In this document: piece after piece, positions 8,134 to 17,349 of the stretch
Position numbering within the stretch: the first letter of the stretch is position 1
Layout: every line of letters begins with the position of its first letter
From: an uncultured Acetatifactor sp.
GTDB lineage: Bacteria; Bacillota; Clostridia; Lachnospirales; Lachnospiraceae
DNA length: 25,522 nt
NCBI GenBank assembly: GCA_948496895.1
Contig: CAOOJO010000003.1
Coordinates: 1-25,522 of the forward strand
Reading direction: 5' to 3'
The notes under the pieces: generated by a model
What the model was told of the DNA's origin: nothing
The model's database searches: none
The model's input: the letters and a program-made list of their open reading frames with translations, nothing else
Program-made: the position numbers and the translations under genes

Positions 8134-11100
8134 CTACGCCCCCATCCAGCGGCTCATCCCTGCCGTGAGCTGCGCGATGTCCAAAGGCTTCACGATATGT
8201 TCGTTCATGCCGGCCTCTCTGCCCACGGCGATGTCCTCCGCAAAGGCATTGGCGGACAGGGCGATGATGGGGATGGACAGGGCGTCCCTGCGGGGGAGCT
8301 TGCGGATGGCCCGGGTGGCCTCATAGCCGTTCATGACAGGCATCTGGATGTCCATCAGTATCATATCGAAATACCCCTCCGGCATGGATTCGAAGCGCTC
8401 CAGGGCCTTCTTGCCGTCCGAGGCGCATTCCACTGCCGCCCCGGTGGCCCCGATGATCTCCATGGCGATCTCCTGATTGATCACATTGTCCTCCACCAGC
8501 AGAATCCGCCTGCCCGCGAACCGGGCATCCTCAGAGGCGTTTTCCTCCTTCCGCGCCGCGTCCGCGGTGATTCCCGCACCCCCTCTGAGCTTTAGCAGCA
8601 ATGTCACCGTGACCCTGGTTCCCTTGCCCAGAGCGCTCTCCACCTTGATGAAGCCGCCCATCATGCGCACGATGTTCTGGGCGATGGTCATACCCAGGCC
8701 CGTCCCTTCGATCCGGCTGATCCGGGAATCCTCGGCCCGGCTGAAGGGCTCATAGATGTGGGGCAGGAATTCCTCCGACATGCCGATGCCGTCGTCCTCG
8801 AAGATGAAGTCGTAGAAACAGCAGCCGTACTTCTTCACCTCCCGCTCTACCACCGTCAGGCCGATATGCCCGCCGGATGGCGTGAACTTGATGGAGTTGC
8901 CCAAAATGTTGGAGAATACCTGGCTGATGCGCCCCTTGTCCCCTGTCACGTCCTCATGCTCCACCCGCTCGGAGGAGACCCTGAGCTTCAGTCCCTTTTC
9001 CTCCGCCTGGCCCTGGAGAGAGGCGGATACGTCCGTCACCAATTGGGAAATCCTGAATTCGTCCGACACCAGATCCACATTGCCGGATTCCAGTTCGCTC
9101 ATGTCCAATATTTCGTTTACCAGAAAGAGGAGGCTGTTGCCGGACGCGGTAATCTTCCCCAGGCAGTCCTGAACTCTTTCCCTGTCCTCCACGTTCTCCG
9201 CGGCAATCCTGGTCATGCCCATGATGCCGTTCATAGGCGTGCGGATGTCATGGCTCATCCGGGAGAGGAATTCGCTCTTGGAGGCATTGGCATGGTTGGC
9301 CGCCTCGCAGGCCGCCTGAATGGCCCGCTGCTCCCGCATCTCCTTGCGCTTGCTCTCCGTCACGTCCTGGGCCGCATAGACGATTCCGCTGGCCTTTCCC
9401 TCCTCGTCGGTGCGGGCCATCACCGCGGTGGCCCGTATCCAGCCGTAATCCTCCCCGCCATCCACTGTCTCCTCCGGCATCTTGCGGTAGGCGAAGGTCA
9501 CGAAGGGCTGCTCCCGCTTCAGCACCTGGCGCAGGTTCCTGCTGCTCATGGTGTAGAGATAGTTGGCCCTGTCCTCCGGATGGACGAAGGCGTCCGCGTA
9601 GATCCGCAGGGCCTGGTCATACTCGGTTCGATCGCCTAAGAGCTCCCGCACATCCTCCAGCTGGCTTACGGCCCGAAGCTGGTTCTGCTCCAGATCCCCA
9701 TAGTAGGTGGCGAAGAACATACTGCTCAGGCTCTGGATGATGCCGGCCTGCTCCTCCTCCAGCTTCTGGCGCTGCTGCTCCTCCAGCTTTTCTTTGGTGA
9801 TGTCCCGCCCCAGGACGTTCACCAGTATCTTGCCGTCCCTGCGGATATAGGTCACATGCTGCTCCAGCCACTGCTCCTTAGGCCCCTTCAGGCGATAGCT
9901 GCAGATTTCCTCCGAATAGTCCTGAGTCTTTGCCGCCTGGCTGCGCATGTGCTCCGGACTCATGTATTTCCGAAATTTCTCCATGTCCTCGGGAATGACG
10001 GAATTCTCCAGCGCCCTCTGGTAATAATGGGTGTACCGCCCTGCGCCTCCGTTCTGGGGCTGGGCGCTCTCGTTGAGCCAGAAGCGCTCGCACTGGTCGT
10101 TCTCCAGGTGAATCGTGGTCATCACATGGAAGCGGGACTTCAGGATGGCTGCCATCTGCATGTCCCTCTGAGAGAGAATCTGCTCCTGGCGCACCCGCTT
10201 ATCCACATCCTGCAGCGCCAGGACCGTATAGTTCCTGGTGCCCTGGTTCCTGCCGAAATACGCGATTACGGCCACATACCGGTATCCGCTCCCCGTCTGC
10301 ATCTGGCACAGCATATCCAGCTTCTGCAGTCCCGCGTTCCTGGCCTGGATCAGGCCCTCCAGGGAGAATTTCTGCCGGAACTTCTCCTGGTTCTCCGGAT
10401 GAATCTGGTGCAGCAGGCGGGACTGCATGACCACGTCCCACATCAGGGTCTGGGAGACCCATCCCTCCTGGCTGTAGCCGCCCTCCCGGACCAGGTTCAC
10501 GTTCCCGTCCTTCAGGTCGATGGCGTATATCCCCAGGTTCTGCTCCCCCAGCGTCCGGGTGACCTCCTGGAGGCGCACGCTGGTCTCATCCAGCTCCAGA
10601 CTCTCCTTGAGCATATCCTGCACATCCTTGATATAGATCAGGACGGTCTGGTTCCCGTCCGTATAGCCGGAATCCGGCGTCACCTCCAGCATGTTCCAGC
10701 GGTAGCCTCCCGGCGAAATCCGCCGGTAGCTGCAGGTCAGATGCTTTCGCCCGGTCCGCAGCACGCTTTTCAGATACTCCATATGGGTAAAGCTCAGGAA
10801 CCGGTCCAGGTCGTCCGGATGGATGATGCCCTTCTGCTTGAACTGCTCCAGCCAGTCCGTAAAGGTATCCCTTTTGCTGTCTATGGCCCATTCCTCGGCT
10901 CCCGACTTGACTACCTCATAGCTGTTCTGGCTCAGGTTCACCCGCAGAATCTTGCGGTAGACATAGCTGAATTCGTCCATGTGGGGCGTCAGCGTGACGA
11001 TGATGGCGGGCACCTCCCCCTCCCACAGCGTCCGCCTGGCCTCCATGTCCAACGTGCCCAGCACATTGTCGCTGAGGATGGACCTGCTCTCCTGTCTGTC

Positions 11101-11295
11101 GCCTAAGGCAGGCAATGGGCAGTTGGAACAGGAATTCTCCCACATTCTGTCGCAGACCATCCCTTTCTTCACATCGGGGGCCATCTCTCTGACACGTTGG
11201 TTAAAATATAGAATTTCGTGATTGTCCTCCCGGATGACGTATATTCCCGTATTCGGTATGGCATCTAAAATTTTTTCATAATTTCTGCTATCCAT
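8134..11295 (-). CDS. soluble multi-PAS hybrid histidine kinase/response regulator
   Basis: The 1053-aa protein has no membrane segment, so it should sense an intracellular signal. Residues 1-~110 are a PAS domain with Cys 48, 56 and 59 ('[19 protein letters not shown]'). Residues ~115-230, 250-370, 385-500 and 525-650 look like further PAS-type units ('[11 protein letters not shown]', 'HPENQEKF', 'VIPEDMEKF', '[10 protein letters not shown]'). A coiled-coil linker leads to HisKA with the phosphoacceptor H682 in '[11 protein letters not shown]', then the ATPase domain (N-box '[10 protein letters not shown]', G1 'DDGIGMS', G2 'GTGLGMT'). It ends in a receiver domain with phospho-acceptor D982 in '[11 protein letters not shown]' and conserved 'KPLD'. 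No HPt or DNA-binding output domain is encoded nearby. The start is ATG at 11295 with GGGGAG seven bases upstream and a strong promoter 45 bases ahead. Confidence 0.95.
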   Translation of the reverse strand: MDSRNYEKILDAIPNTGIYVIREDNHEILYFNQRVREMAPDVKKGMVCDRMWENSCSNCPLPALGDRQESRSILSDNVLGTLDMEARRTLWEGEVPAIIVTLTPHMDEFSYVYRKILRVNLSQNSYEVVKSGAEEWAIDSKRDTFTDWLEQFKQKGIIHPDDLDRFLSFTHMEYLKSVLRTGRKHLTCSYRRISPGGYRWNMLEVTPDSGYTDGNQTVLIYIKDVQDMLKESLELDETSVRLQEVTRTLGEQNLGIYAIDLKDGNVNLVREGGYSQEGWVSQTLMWDVVMQSRLLHQIHPENQEKFRQKFSLEGLIQARNAGLQKLDMLCQMQTGSGYRYVAVIAYFGRNQGTRNYTVLALQDVDKRVRQEQILSQRDMQMAAILKSRFHVMTTIHLENDQCERFWLNESAQPQNGGAGRYTHYYQRALENSVIPEDMEKFRKYMSPEHMRSQAAKTQDYSEEICSYRLKGPKEQWLEQHVTYIRRDGKILVNVLGRDITKEKLEEQQRQKLEEEQAGIIQSLSSMFFATYYGDLEQNQLRAVSQLEDVRELLGDRTEYDQALRIYADAFVHPEDRANYLYTMSSRNLRQVLKREQPFVTFAYRKMPEETVDGGEDYGWIRATAVMARTDEEGKASGIVYAAQDVTESKRKEMREQRAIQAACEAANHANASKSEFLSRMSHDIRTPMNGIMGMTRIAAENVEDRERVQDCLGKITASGNSLLFLVNEILDMSELESGNVDLVSDEFRISQLVTDVSASLQGQAEEKGLKLRVSSERVEHEDVTGDKGRISQVFSNILGNSIKFTPSGGHIGLTVVEREVKKYGCCFYDFIFEDDGIGMSEEFLPHIYEPFSRAEDSRISRIEGTGLGMTIAQNIVRMMGGFIKVESALGKGTRVTVTLLLKLRGGAGITADAARKEENASEDARFAGRRILLVEDNVINQEIAMEIIGATGAAVECASDGKKALERFESMPEGYFDMILMDIQMPVMNGYEATRAIRKLPRRDALSIPIIALSANAFAEDIAVGREAGMNEHIVKPLDIAQLTAGMSRWMGA

Positions 11296-11339
11296 GTGCG
11301 GTCTCCCCTACTTCCGATCCATTGAAAGCCTTAAGGTTT

Positions 11340-11368
11340 ATTTTAGCACGGAACCCTGTAAGAGTCAA
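11340..11368 (-). promoter_or_regulatory. strong extended -10 promoter for the hybrid kinase
   Basis: On the minus strand, -35 TTGACT (11363-11368, 5 of 6 consensus), a 17-base spacer ending in TGC, and -10 TAAAAT (11340-11345, 5 of 6) give an extended -10 (TGnTAAAAT) sigma-A promoter. It lies between the stop of the upstream GT2 gene and the kinase start, separating the kinase from the polysaccharide operon. Confidence 0.8.
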
Positions 11369-11392
11369 ACATTCCCTTGAATCATTCTCTGC

Positions 11393-13477
11393 CTATTCCG
11401 CCACCTTCAGCGAATAGTCGCTTCTGTCCAGAGAGAAATTGGGGTTGTAATAGGGGTCGCCCGCCGCCAGCTCCTTCTTCCACTTCTCCCGGAAGCGCTC
11501 CGACTCCCGGTTGTAGCGCCGCGCGCGCTCCCCGGTGTCGTCCAGGCCCCTGGAGGCGGACTCGTAGTGGAACAGCTCCGCGAAGGGCGTGAAGATGTTC
11601 AAAAGCCCCATGCGGCGCAGCTTCAGGCAGAAGTCCACATCGTTCAGGGAGACGGCGAAGCCCTCGTCCAGGCCTCCCGCCAGGAGGTAGAGCTCCTTTT
11701 TCACCAACAGGCAGGCCCCTGTCACCGCGGTCACGTCCTGGGCGTAGCAGAGCCGCCCCATGTAGCCCAGGTTCTGGCGGTGCTGCTTGTAATGGGTGTG
11801 GCCAGCCGTCCTGTGGGCCCCCAACCCGATTACCACGCCCGCGTGCTGGATGGTCTTGTCGCCGTAGTAGAGCTTTGCCCCCACCGCGCCTACGTCCCCG
11901 CGCTGGGCGTACATCAGAAGCTCCTCCATCCAGTTGACGGTGATGACTTCCGTATCATTGTTGAGGAGCAGGATGTATTCCCCGGTGGCGCAGTCCACGC
12001 CCAGGTTGTTGATGGCGGAGTAGTTGAATTCCCCTCTGTAGGTGACGATGGCGATTTTTCCGCCCTGGCCGCGCAGGGCCTTCTGCCCCGACTGCCCCGG
12101 GGCTTCATCCCCCTGCGGATCCAGGGTTCCCCGCGCCTCTCCGTCTGCGGCGCTTCCGTAGTCATAGCCCAGAAGCTGGCTATAGTATTCCTGGATTCCT
12201 TTCGTTGTACTGTTGTTCTCTACGATTACAATCTCGTAGTTATCGTAGGTGGATTTCTCCAAAATAGAGGTGACACAGCGGCGCAGGTCGTCCGCGTGAT
12301 CCTTGTTGGCGATGACGATGGAAATCTTCGGCGTGCCGGCAATATTGTAGCGGATGCGGAAGATGGTCTCGAAGGCCCTGGTGCTCTCGATTTTAAAGTG
12401 CTCATAGCCATGCTTCCTCAGATGCTCCGCCACCGCCCCCTTGGCCGCCTCTATGGCATAGGGCTTGGCTCCGATGCCGGAGGCCACGCTGCCCGAGTGG
12501 CTCCTCCAGTAGTACATGAGCCTGGGCACATGGACGATTTTCTTCGCGTTGTCCGTCAGGCGCAGGATCATGTCATGGTCCTGGCTGCCGTCGAACTTGG
12601 GTCGAAACAGCTCCTCCCCGTCCAGAAGCTCCCTGGAGAAGACGCTGAAATGGCAGATGTAATTGTTGGCCCGCAGATTGTCCGGGGCATAGTCCGGCTT
12701 GAAGTGCATGGTCAGCATGCGGTTGATGTCGTCCCCCTTGAAGGTGGTCTCATCGCAATACAGATAATCCGCGTTCTGTTCATTGATAGCCTTCACGTAT
12801 TCGTAGAGCACGCTGGGGTGCAGCAGGTCGTCCTGATCCAGCAGGCCGATGTACTCTCCCGTGGCCATCTGGAGGCAGGCGTTGGTATTGCCCGCGATGC
12901 CGCCGTTCTTCGCCAGGTGCTGATAGCGAATCCTGCCGCCGGATTTTTCCGCGTATTCCCGGCAGATCTCCCCGATATAGCCGTGGGCCTCGTCGGAGCC
13001 GTCCGCCAGGCACAGCTCCCAGTTTGCGTAGGTCTGGTTCATGACGGAATCCAGCATCTGTGTCTGGTACTGTCTGGGATTGTTCCACAGGGGCACCAGG
13101 ATGCTGATCTTCACCATCCGGGGGAACGCGGTCTCCCGCTCTGCCGCGGCCTGCTCCGGGGAGGGGAAGCTCTCGGTGCCGAACTGCTTCATGGCCTGCC
13201 TCTCCCGCTTCTTATAGGAGAGCTTCTGCAGCACGCCCCTGGGGCCGCCGCAGTTCCTCAGCCTGTCCCTCTGGCGGATGATCCAGTGCAGCACGTCCCT
13301 GGCGGGCCTGCTGAGCTTCCAGAGGGGATTGCCCTTGATGCGGTTCAGCTTCCATTCCAGCTCTTCGTTTTTGGCCTCCAGGTCCGCTATCCGGCCTGCC
13401 AGGTCGGCGCATTTCAAATGCTCCCGCTCATAGGCCTCCCTGTAATCCATCTCTTTCATACTCTCGCTCATTTCCAT
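11393..13477 (-). CDS. tandem-domain GT2 glycosyltransferase with N-terminal coiled coil
   Basis: The 694-aa protein (from ATG 13477) has two complete GT-A family 2 domains. An N-terminal helix with heptad character (residues ~8-46, 'LAGRIADLEAKNEELEWKLN') comes first. Domain 1 (~123-365) shows 'ISILVPLWNNP', 'NGGIAGNTNACL', 'GLLDQDDLLHP' (D214-x-D216-D217) and 'GSQDHDMILR'. Domain 2 (~384-645) shows 'ISIVIANKDHADDLRRC', 'IVIVENNSTT', 'YILLLNNDTEV' (acidic motif ~506-511) and 'LNDVDFCLKLRRMG'. A Gly/Asp/Gln-rich insert (~440-472) interrupts domain 2. Such two-headed enzymes commonly add two different linkages or polymerise a repeat. ATG 13477 is chosen because AGGAGG lies five bases upstream; TTG 13492 lacks a site. 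It is the last gene of the polysaccharide operon, 75 bases after the methyltransferase-kinase. Confidence 0.92.
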   Translation of the reverse strand: MEMSESMKEMDYREAYEREHLKCADLAGRIADLEAKNEELEWKLNRIKGNPLWKLSRPARDVLHWIIRQRDRLRNCGGPRGVLQKLSYKKRERQAMKQFGTESFPSPEQAAAERETAFPRMVKISILVPLWNNPRQYQTQMLDSVMNQTYANWELCLADGSDEAHGYIGEICREYAEKSGGRIRYQHLAKNGGIAGNTNACLQMATGEYIGLLDQDDLLHPSVLYEYVKAINEQNADYLYCDETTFKGDDINRMLTMHFKPDYAPDNLRANNYICHFSVFSRELLDGEELFRPKFDGSQDHDMILRLTDNAKKIVHVPRLMYYWRSHSGSVASGIGAKPYAIEAAKGAVAEHLRKHGYEHFKIESTRAFETIFRIRYNIAGTPKISIVIANKDHADDLRRCVTSILEKSTYDNYEIVIVENNSTTKGIQEYYSQLLGYDYGSAADGEARGTLDPQGDEAPGQSGQKALRGQGGKIAIVTYRGEFNYSAINNLGVDCATGEYILLLNNDTEVITVNWMEELLMYAQRGDVGAVGAKLYYGDKTIQHAGVVIGLGAHRTAGHTHYKQHRQNLGYMGRLCYAQDVTAVTGACLLVKKELYLLAGGLDEGFAVSLNDVDFCLKLRRMGLLNIFTPFAELFHYESASRGLDDTGERARRYNRESERFREKWKKELAAGDPYYNPNFSLDRSDYSLKVAE

Positions 13478-13552
13478 GAAAGCCTCCTGCAATCCCGCCA
13501 GTCAGTCAGCCCGCCTGGCTGCCGATTTTCCGCGCCGCGCGGAGTTCTCCTC

Positions 13553-15853
13553 TCATGCCAGATCCTGTGTCATAGCCAGGGGCATGCGCACAATTTCTAT
13601 CCGCGCCCGGAGCGTGTTCTCCTCCTGACGCTTCAGTTCCTTCAGATTGATATTGATGTTCGGATCCTCTGTGGGGAAGACGATGCTGGGATAGTCTCTT
13701 TCGTCCCTTTGATCCTTCCTGGCTTTGCTGTCCTTTCCTCTGGGCGGCTTCACGATGCGCCCGTTGGCGTACAGCAGCTTCCTTTTATGCAAAGGCACCG
13801 CCTCCCCGTTGAAGGTCATCTCCGCGATCTTCACCATGCAGGGGTACATGCCCGGGTCGATGCGCAGCATCTGTACCTGGCCGTCCACCTTAAGCTCCAG
13901 CTCTATCAGCCAGTCCCCCTGATAGGCGTCCCTGACGAAATAGGAGCTCTCCTCGCTGTATCCCTGTCCCCTGTCCTCGTAGATCTGCACCCGGTTCACG
14001 TCCTCGGAGTCCTGGTATCTGTCCAGCCAGTCCTGGGGATTCATGATGGGGCAGCCGATTTTCTCCCGCAGCTCGGCCATGGAGGAGCGCTTTCCGGTGA
14101 CGAAGCGCTGGAATTCCCCCTCCTCCTCCCAGAGCTCCTTCACGTCGCTCTCTGTCATGGCGCACTCCTGAAGAATCCAGTCCAGGCTGATTTTCTTGCG
14201 CTTCTCATCCTCCAGCAGATACCAGTAGGCCGCCCGGAAGGCCAGCTGTCTGGTTTCCATTGGCTTGCCGAAGGTCCATTCGTAGTCAATCAGCGTCCAC
14301 TCGCCCTCCAGAAGGCTCTCCAGCGCCCTTTCCCTCTGGGTCCGGGCAGCGCTTTCCTCCGGGGAATCCTCCCCTGCCTTCTGGGCCTTCGCTTCCTTCA
14401 GGGCTTCCCCTGCCCTGGGGGCTTCCCCTGCTTTTGGCATCTTCCCTGTCTTCGGAGACGCATCGGACGCTTTCCCCAAATCCTCCTGCATCCGGGGCCG
14501 GATAAGCACATTTCCGAAGACAAGGTCGAAGTCGGCCGCGGGGTAATCGCTGTTGTAGCCAACCCGCTCCGTGAACTGCCGGAAGAACCGGCGGAAGGTC
14601 TCCGTGTCCCCCCGCTCCAGGCAGCCGTCCATGACCTCCAGCAGCGGTATCCCCTGCACATATTCGAACTGGGCCACGGTCTTCCCCTCCGCCTCCAGCA
14701 GCTCACAGGCATTGACGCGCAGGTTCCCGCCCCGGTAGCGCTCCGTCAGGCTCTCATAGGCCGCCTCCATCCCCCTGACATGGGCGACGGCGGCATCGGT
14801 CAGGGGGTACTTCCTGACCACATATCCCCTGCCCCTTCCCGAAGTCCGCGTGCTCAGGATCTCCGTGCGGATGGCGTACTCCGGTGCCCGGTCGTTGGAA
14901 TATTTCACGAACTTGGCGTCAAACCCTTCCCCGATCACCGCCAGATAGGAGTTGGAGAACACGGGGAACAGCCCCTCCTCCACCAGCCCGTCGAAGGCGT
15001 TCTTCTCGTTGAAGAGCTGCATCCTGGATCTGTCGAAATTCCGCTTATTGTTGAACAGCTCCCCTTTTTTCGGAAGATATTCGTCGCTGTACAGGGAGGT
15101 CATGAATTTATAGTCCGGGTAGGGGTAATAGAACTGCCACTCCTCCGCGCCGCAGCCCGCGAAGATGTTCTCCAGCCCGCCCCTGCCGAAGGTGCGCACG
15201 TCCCCGCCCGCCACGTAATTCTCGATGCCGGAGAAATAGGTGCCCAGATGATCCTCCCTGCAGCCCGCGAAATATTTCAGGCCATACCGGTTCTCGATGG
15301 CTATCACAATCCTGCCGCCGGGAGCCAGATGGGCCATGAGCCTTTTCAGGTAATCCTCATAGGGCCTGTCACCGCCCATGTAGGCCTGGCCGTACTCGAA
15401 GACCCCTATCAGGAAGATGTAGTCGAAATCCGCGGGGAGCTCCGGCTCTATGTCCTTGAAGTTCCCCACCCGGATGGTGATATTGTCGCAGTCCCGGTGC
15501 CGGTAGGCATTGATCAGGCTGCGCCTTTTGGACAGCTCCAGGCAGGTCACCGTCCCCGCCTTCCTGGCCAGGGCTCCTGTGATCGCGCCGCAGCCGCTGC
15601 CCACCTCCAGCACCTTCGCGTTTTTGTCCATGGGGATCCAGTCCACGATGTTCTCCCGCAGGGGAGAGAGGTGGTACAGAATCGGCCAGACCCTGCGCTC
15701 CTCTATGATGCTTTCATACTCCGCCGATGTCCTGTTCCTGGCGATTTCCAGCAGCTCGTCCTCCATGGCTCCCTCGCTGTAGTAATCCTTCCCGGGATAC
15801 CGACTGTAATCCAAACTTACTTTTCCGATTTCCTCTATCCTTTTTTCCGCCAT
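13553..15853 (-). CDS. SAM methyltransferase-kinase fusion, WbdD-like
   Basis: The 766-aa protein (from ATG 15853; a GTG start at 15880 is possible) has three parts. Residues ~55-310 are a class I SAM methyltransferase: motif I 'VLEVGSGCG' (81-89), acidic 'CLELSKRR', 'DFDYIFLIGVFEY' and 'LAPGGRIVIAIENRYGL'. Residues ~315-590 have APH/choline-kinase-like motifs: Lys 348 in 'GYVVRKYPL', hinge 'VAQFEYVQGIPL' (393-404), catalytic loop 'DFDLVFGNVLI' (D443, N448) and metal motif 'TLIDYEWTFG' (D523). A ~60-residue Ala/Lys/Glu/Gly/Pro-rich insert lies between those last two motifs. Residues ~619-766 are a beta-rich domain ('LRIDPGMYPCMVKIAEMTFN', 'VFPTEDPN'). This methyltransferase-kinase order is that of WbdD, which caps O-polysaccharide with methyl-phosphate. 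It follows the exporter ATPase by 108 bases. The kinase and capping roles are inference from motifs and context. Confidence 0.8.
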   Translation of the reverse strand: MAEKRIEEIGKVSLDYSRYPGKDYYSEGAMEDELLEIARNRTSAEYESIIEERRVWPILYHLSPLRENIVDWIPMDKNAKVLEVGSGCGAITGALARKAGTVTCLELSKRRSLINAYRHRDCDNITIRVGNFKDIEPELPADFDYIFLIGVFEYGQAYMGGDRPYEDYLKRLMAHLAPGGRIVIAIENRYGLKYFAGCREDHLGTYFSGIENYVAGGDVRTFGRGGLENIFAGCGAEEWQFYYPYPDYKFMTSLYSDEYLPKKGELFNNKRNFDRSRMQLFNEKNAFDGLVEEGLFPVFSNSYLAVIGEGFDAKFVKYSNDRAPEYAIRTEILSTRTSGRGRGYVVRKYPLTDAAVAHVRGMEAAYESLTERYRGGNLRVNACELLEAEGKTVAQFEYVQGIPLLEVMDGCLERGDTETFRRFFRQFTERVGYNSDYPAADFDLVFGNVLIRPRMQEDLGKASDASPKTGKMPKAGEAPRAGEALKEAKAQKAGEDSPEESAARTQRERALESLLEGEWTLIDYEWTFGKPMETRQLAFRAAYWYLLEDEKRKKISLDWILQECAMTESDVKELWEEEGEFQRFVTGKRSSMAELREKIGCPIMNPQDWLDRYQDSEDVNRVQIYEDRGQGYSEESSYFVRDAYQGDWLIELELKVDGQVQMLRIDPGMYPCMVKIAEMTFNGEAVPLHKRKLLYANGRIVKPPRGKDSKARKDQRDERDYPSIVFPTEDPNININLKELKRQEENTLRARIEIVRMPLAMTQDLA

Positions 15854-15961
15854 GTCCCCGCCATTTCCTATTCCATTCACTTCCAGTGCCGACCTGCCGC
15901 GGTTCCATGCCGCAGCCGGCGTCCCTGTCCGCCCGGGCCGTCTCCGGGAAGATCCCGTTCC

Positions 15962-17290
15962 TCACTGCCCCTCCCGGGCATCCGTCACCGTCACCGTGGA
16001 ATCCATATCGTAATAACCCACCGTATCCTTATCTGACACTACTGTCACATCCAGCACGTCGTAGAGCCTGTGGTACACCTGGAACTTATCCCCCTCATAG
16101 CCCGTGACCCCCAGGGAGAGCAGGTACTCCCCGCCCTGAAGGCTCATCTTCTGGGTGAAGGCGATGTCCTTCACCTGCCCCGGCTCGCCGCTCTCCAGGA
16201 AGGACTTCTCTATCATGGTGTTGGTGCCGGTGATCTCCGTGCCCAGGGCATCCTTGAAGGAGAAGGCGAAGATCGGGGCCGGCACATGAGCCTGGAACCG
16301 CACCCGCATATGCAGGGTGAACTGGCTGCCCTTCAAAATAGCAAGGGCCCGCACCCCCCGCTCGTCCGTCAGATAGTACTCCAGAATCTCCGCCTGCCTG
16401 GTGCCGTATTCCTGCACGTCCGGGTTCACCGCCTCCCCGGGCTTCGGCGCGTCCCCCTCCAGGGCCGCCTGCCCCTCCCCTCCGGAGATCCCGCCGGGAT
16501 TCCCTTCCGGAAACTCATACTGCCCCACCAGCACCCGCTTGTAGGCATCGATCATCTCCTTGGGAGAACCCTCCCCCAAAAGCGTCCCCTTGTTCAGCAG
16601 GAAAACCCTGTCGCAGTATTTGCTGATGACGCTCAGGTCATGGCTGACGAAGACGATGGTCTTGCCCATCTTCTTGAATTCCTCGAACTTATGGTAGCAC
16701 TTGGCCTGGAAGAACACGTCCCCCACGGACAGCGCCTCGTCCACAATCAGAATCTCCGGCTCGATGTTGATTGCCACCGCGAAGGCCAGGCGTACAAACA
16801 TACCGCTGGAGTAGGTTTTCACCGGCTGGTTCACATAGTCCCCGATGTCGGCGAACTCCAGGATGTCCGGCAGCTTTTCGTCGATCTCTTTATCCGTGAA
16901 GCCCATCATGGTGCCGTTCAGGTACACATTCTCTATGCCATTGTACTCCTGGTTGAAGCCCGCGCCCAGCTCCAGCAGGGCGGAGATGCGCCCGTCCACC
17001 TTCACCTGGCCGGAGGTGGGGCTTAAGACCCCCGTGATGATCTTCAGGATGGTGGACTTCCCCGAGCCGTTGGTGCCGATGATGCCCACGGTCTCCCCCT
17101 TGCGGATGCAGAGGTTCACGCCGTTTAAGGCATAGTGGCGCTTCTGGGCCTTGCCCCTGCTTAAGCCGAAGGCGTCCTTCACCCGGTCCCTGGCCCTGTC
17201 GTACAGCTTGTACACCTTCACCAGATCACTGATTTCTATGGCAGGGGGCTTTACCTCCTGCACCTGTATCTTGCTCTCTTGATTTCCCAT
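15962..17290 (-). CDS. wzt: polysaccharide ABC exporter ATPase with Wzt C-terminal domain
   Basis: The 442-aa protein powers export of a lipid-linked glycan with the permease encoded just upstream. Residues ~15-250 are the nucleotide-binding domain: Walker A 'GTNGSGKST' (72-80), the Wzt/TagH-family block 'ISALLELGAGFNQEYNGIEN', signature 'SSGMFVRLAFA' (161-171), Walker B 'LIVDEAL' (181-187) and switch H217. A Gly/Pro/Glu-rich linker (~258-295) leads to a beta-strand-rich domain (~296-425: 'AEILEYYLTDERG', 'FTLHMRVRFQA', 'GTEITGTNT', 'GEYLLSLGVTG'). That fits the Wzt C-terminal carbohydrate-binding module, which in E. coli O9a recognises the modified non-reducing end of the polymer. ATPases for teichoic acid or rhamnan export usually lack it. 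The start is ATG at 17290 with a G-rich site. Confidence 0.92.
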   Translation of the reverse strand: MGNQESKIQVQEVKPPAIEISDLVKVYKLYDRARDRVKDAFGLSRGKAQKRHYALNGVNLCIRKGETVGIIGTNGSGKSTILKIITGVLSPTSGQVKVDGRISALLELGAGFNQEYNGIENVYLNGTMMGFTDKEIDEKLPDILEFADIGDYVNQPVKTYSSGMFVRLAFAVAINIEPEILIVDEALSVGDVFFQAKCYHKFEEFKKMGKTIVFVSHDLSVISKYCDRVFLLNKGTLLGEGSPKEMIDAYKRVLVGQYEFPEGNPGGISGGEGQAALEGDAPKPGEAVNPDVQEYGTRQAEILEYYLTDERGVRALAILKGSQFTLHMRVRFQAHVPAPIFAFSFKDALGTEITGTNTMIEKSFLESGEPGQVKDIAFTQKMSLQGGEYLLSLGVTGYEGDKFQVYHRLYDVLDVTVVSDKDTVGYYDMDSTVTVTDAREGQ

Positions 17291-17349
17291 GTTACCCCCG
17301 TTGCCTTGCCTGGCGGCCCCGACCTGCGCCCCGTCCGCCCTCCTGCCGC

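Noticed and set aside
13493..13552. GC-rich partial palindromes between the methyltransferase-kinase and GT2 genes as a terminator
   Set aside because: No continuous stem longer than about 4-5 bp and no U tract; the genes are probably co-transcribed.
11567..16036. Plus-strand open frame of nearly 1490 codons opposite the GT2 and methyltransferase-kinase genes
   Set aside because: It spans two well-supported minus-strand genes and the gap between them. Its translation is rich in His, Leu, Pro, Val and Gln with no domain motif, as expected for the complement of GC-rich coding DNA.
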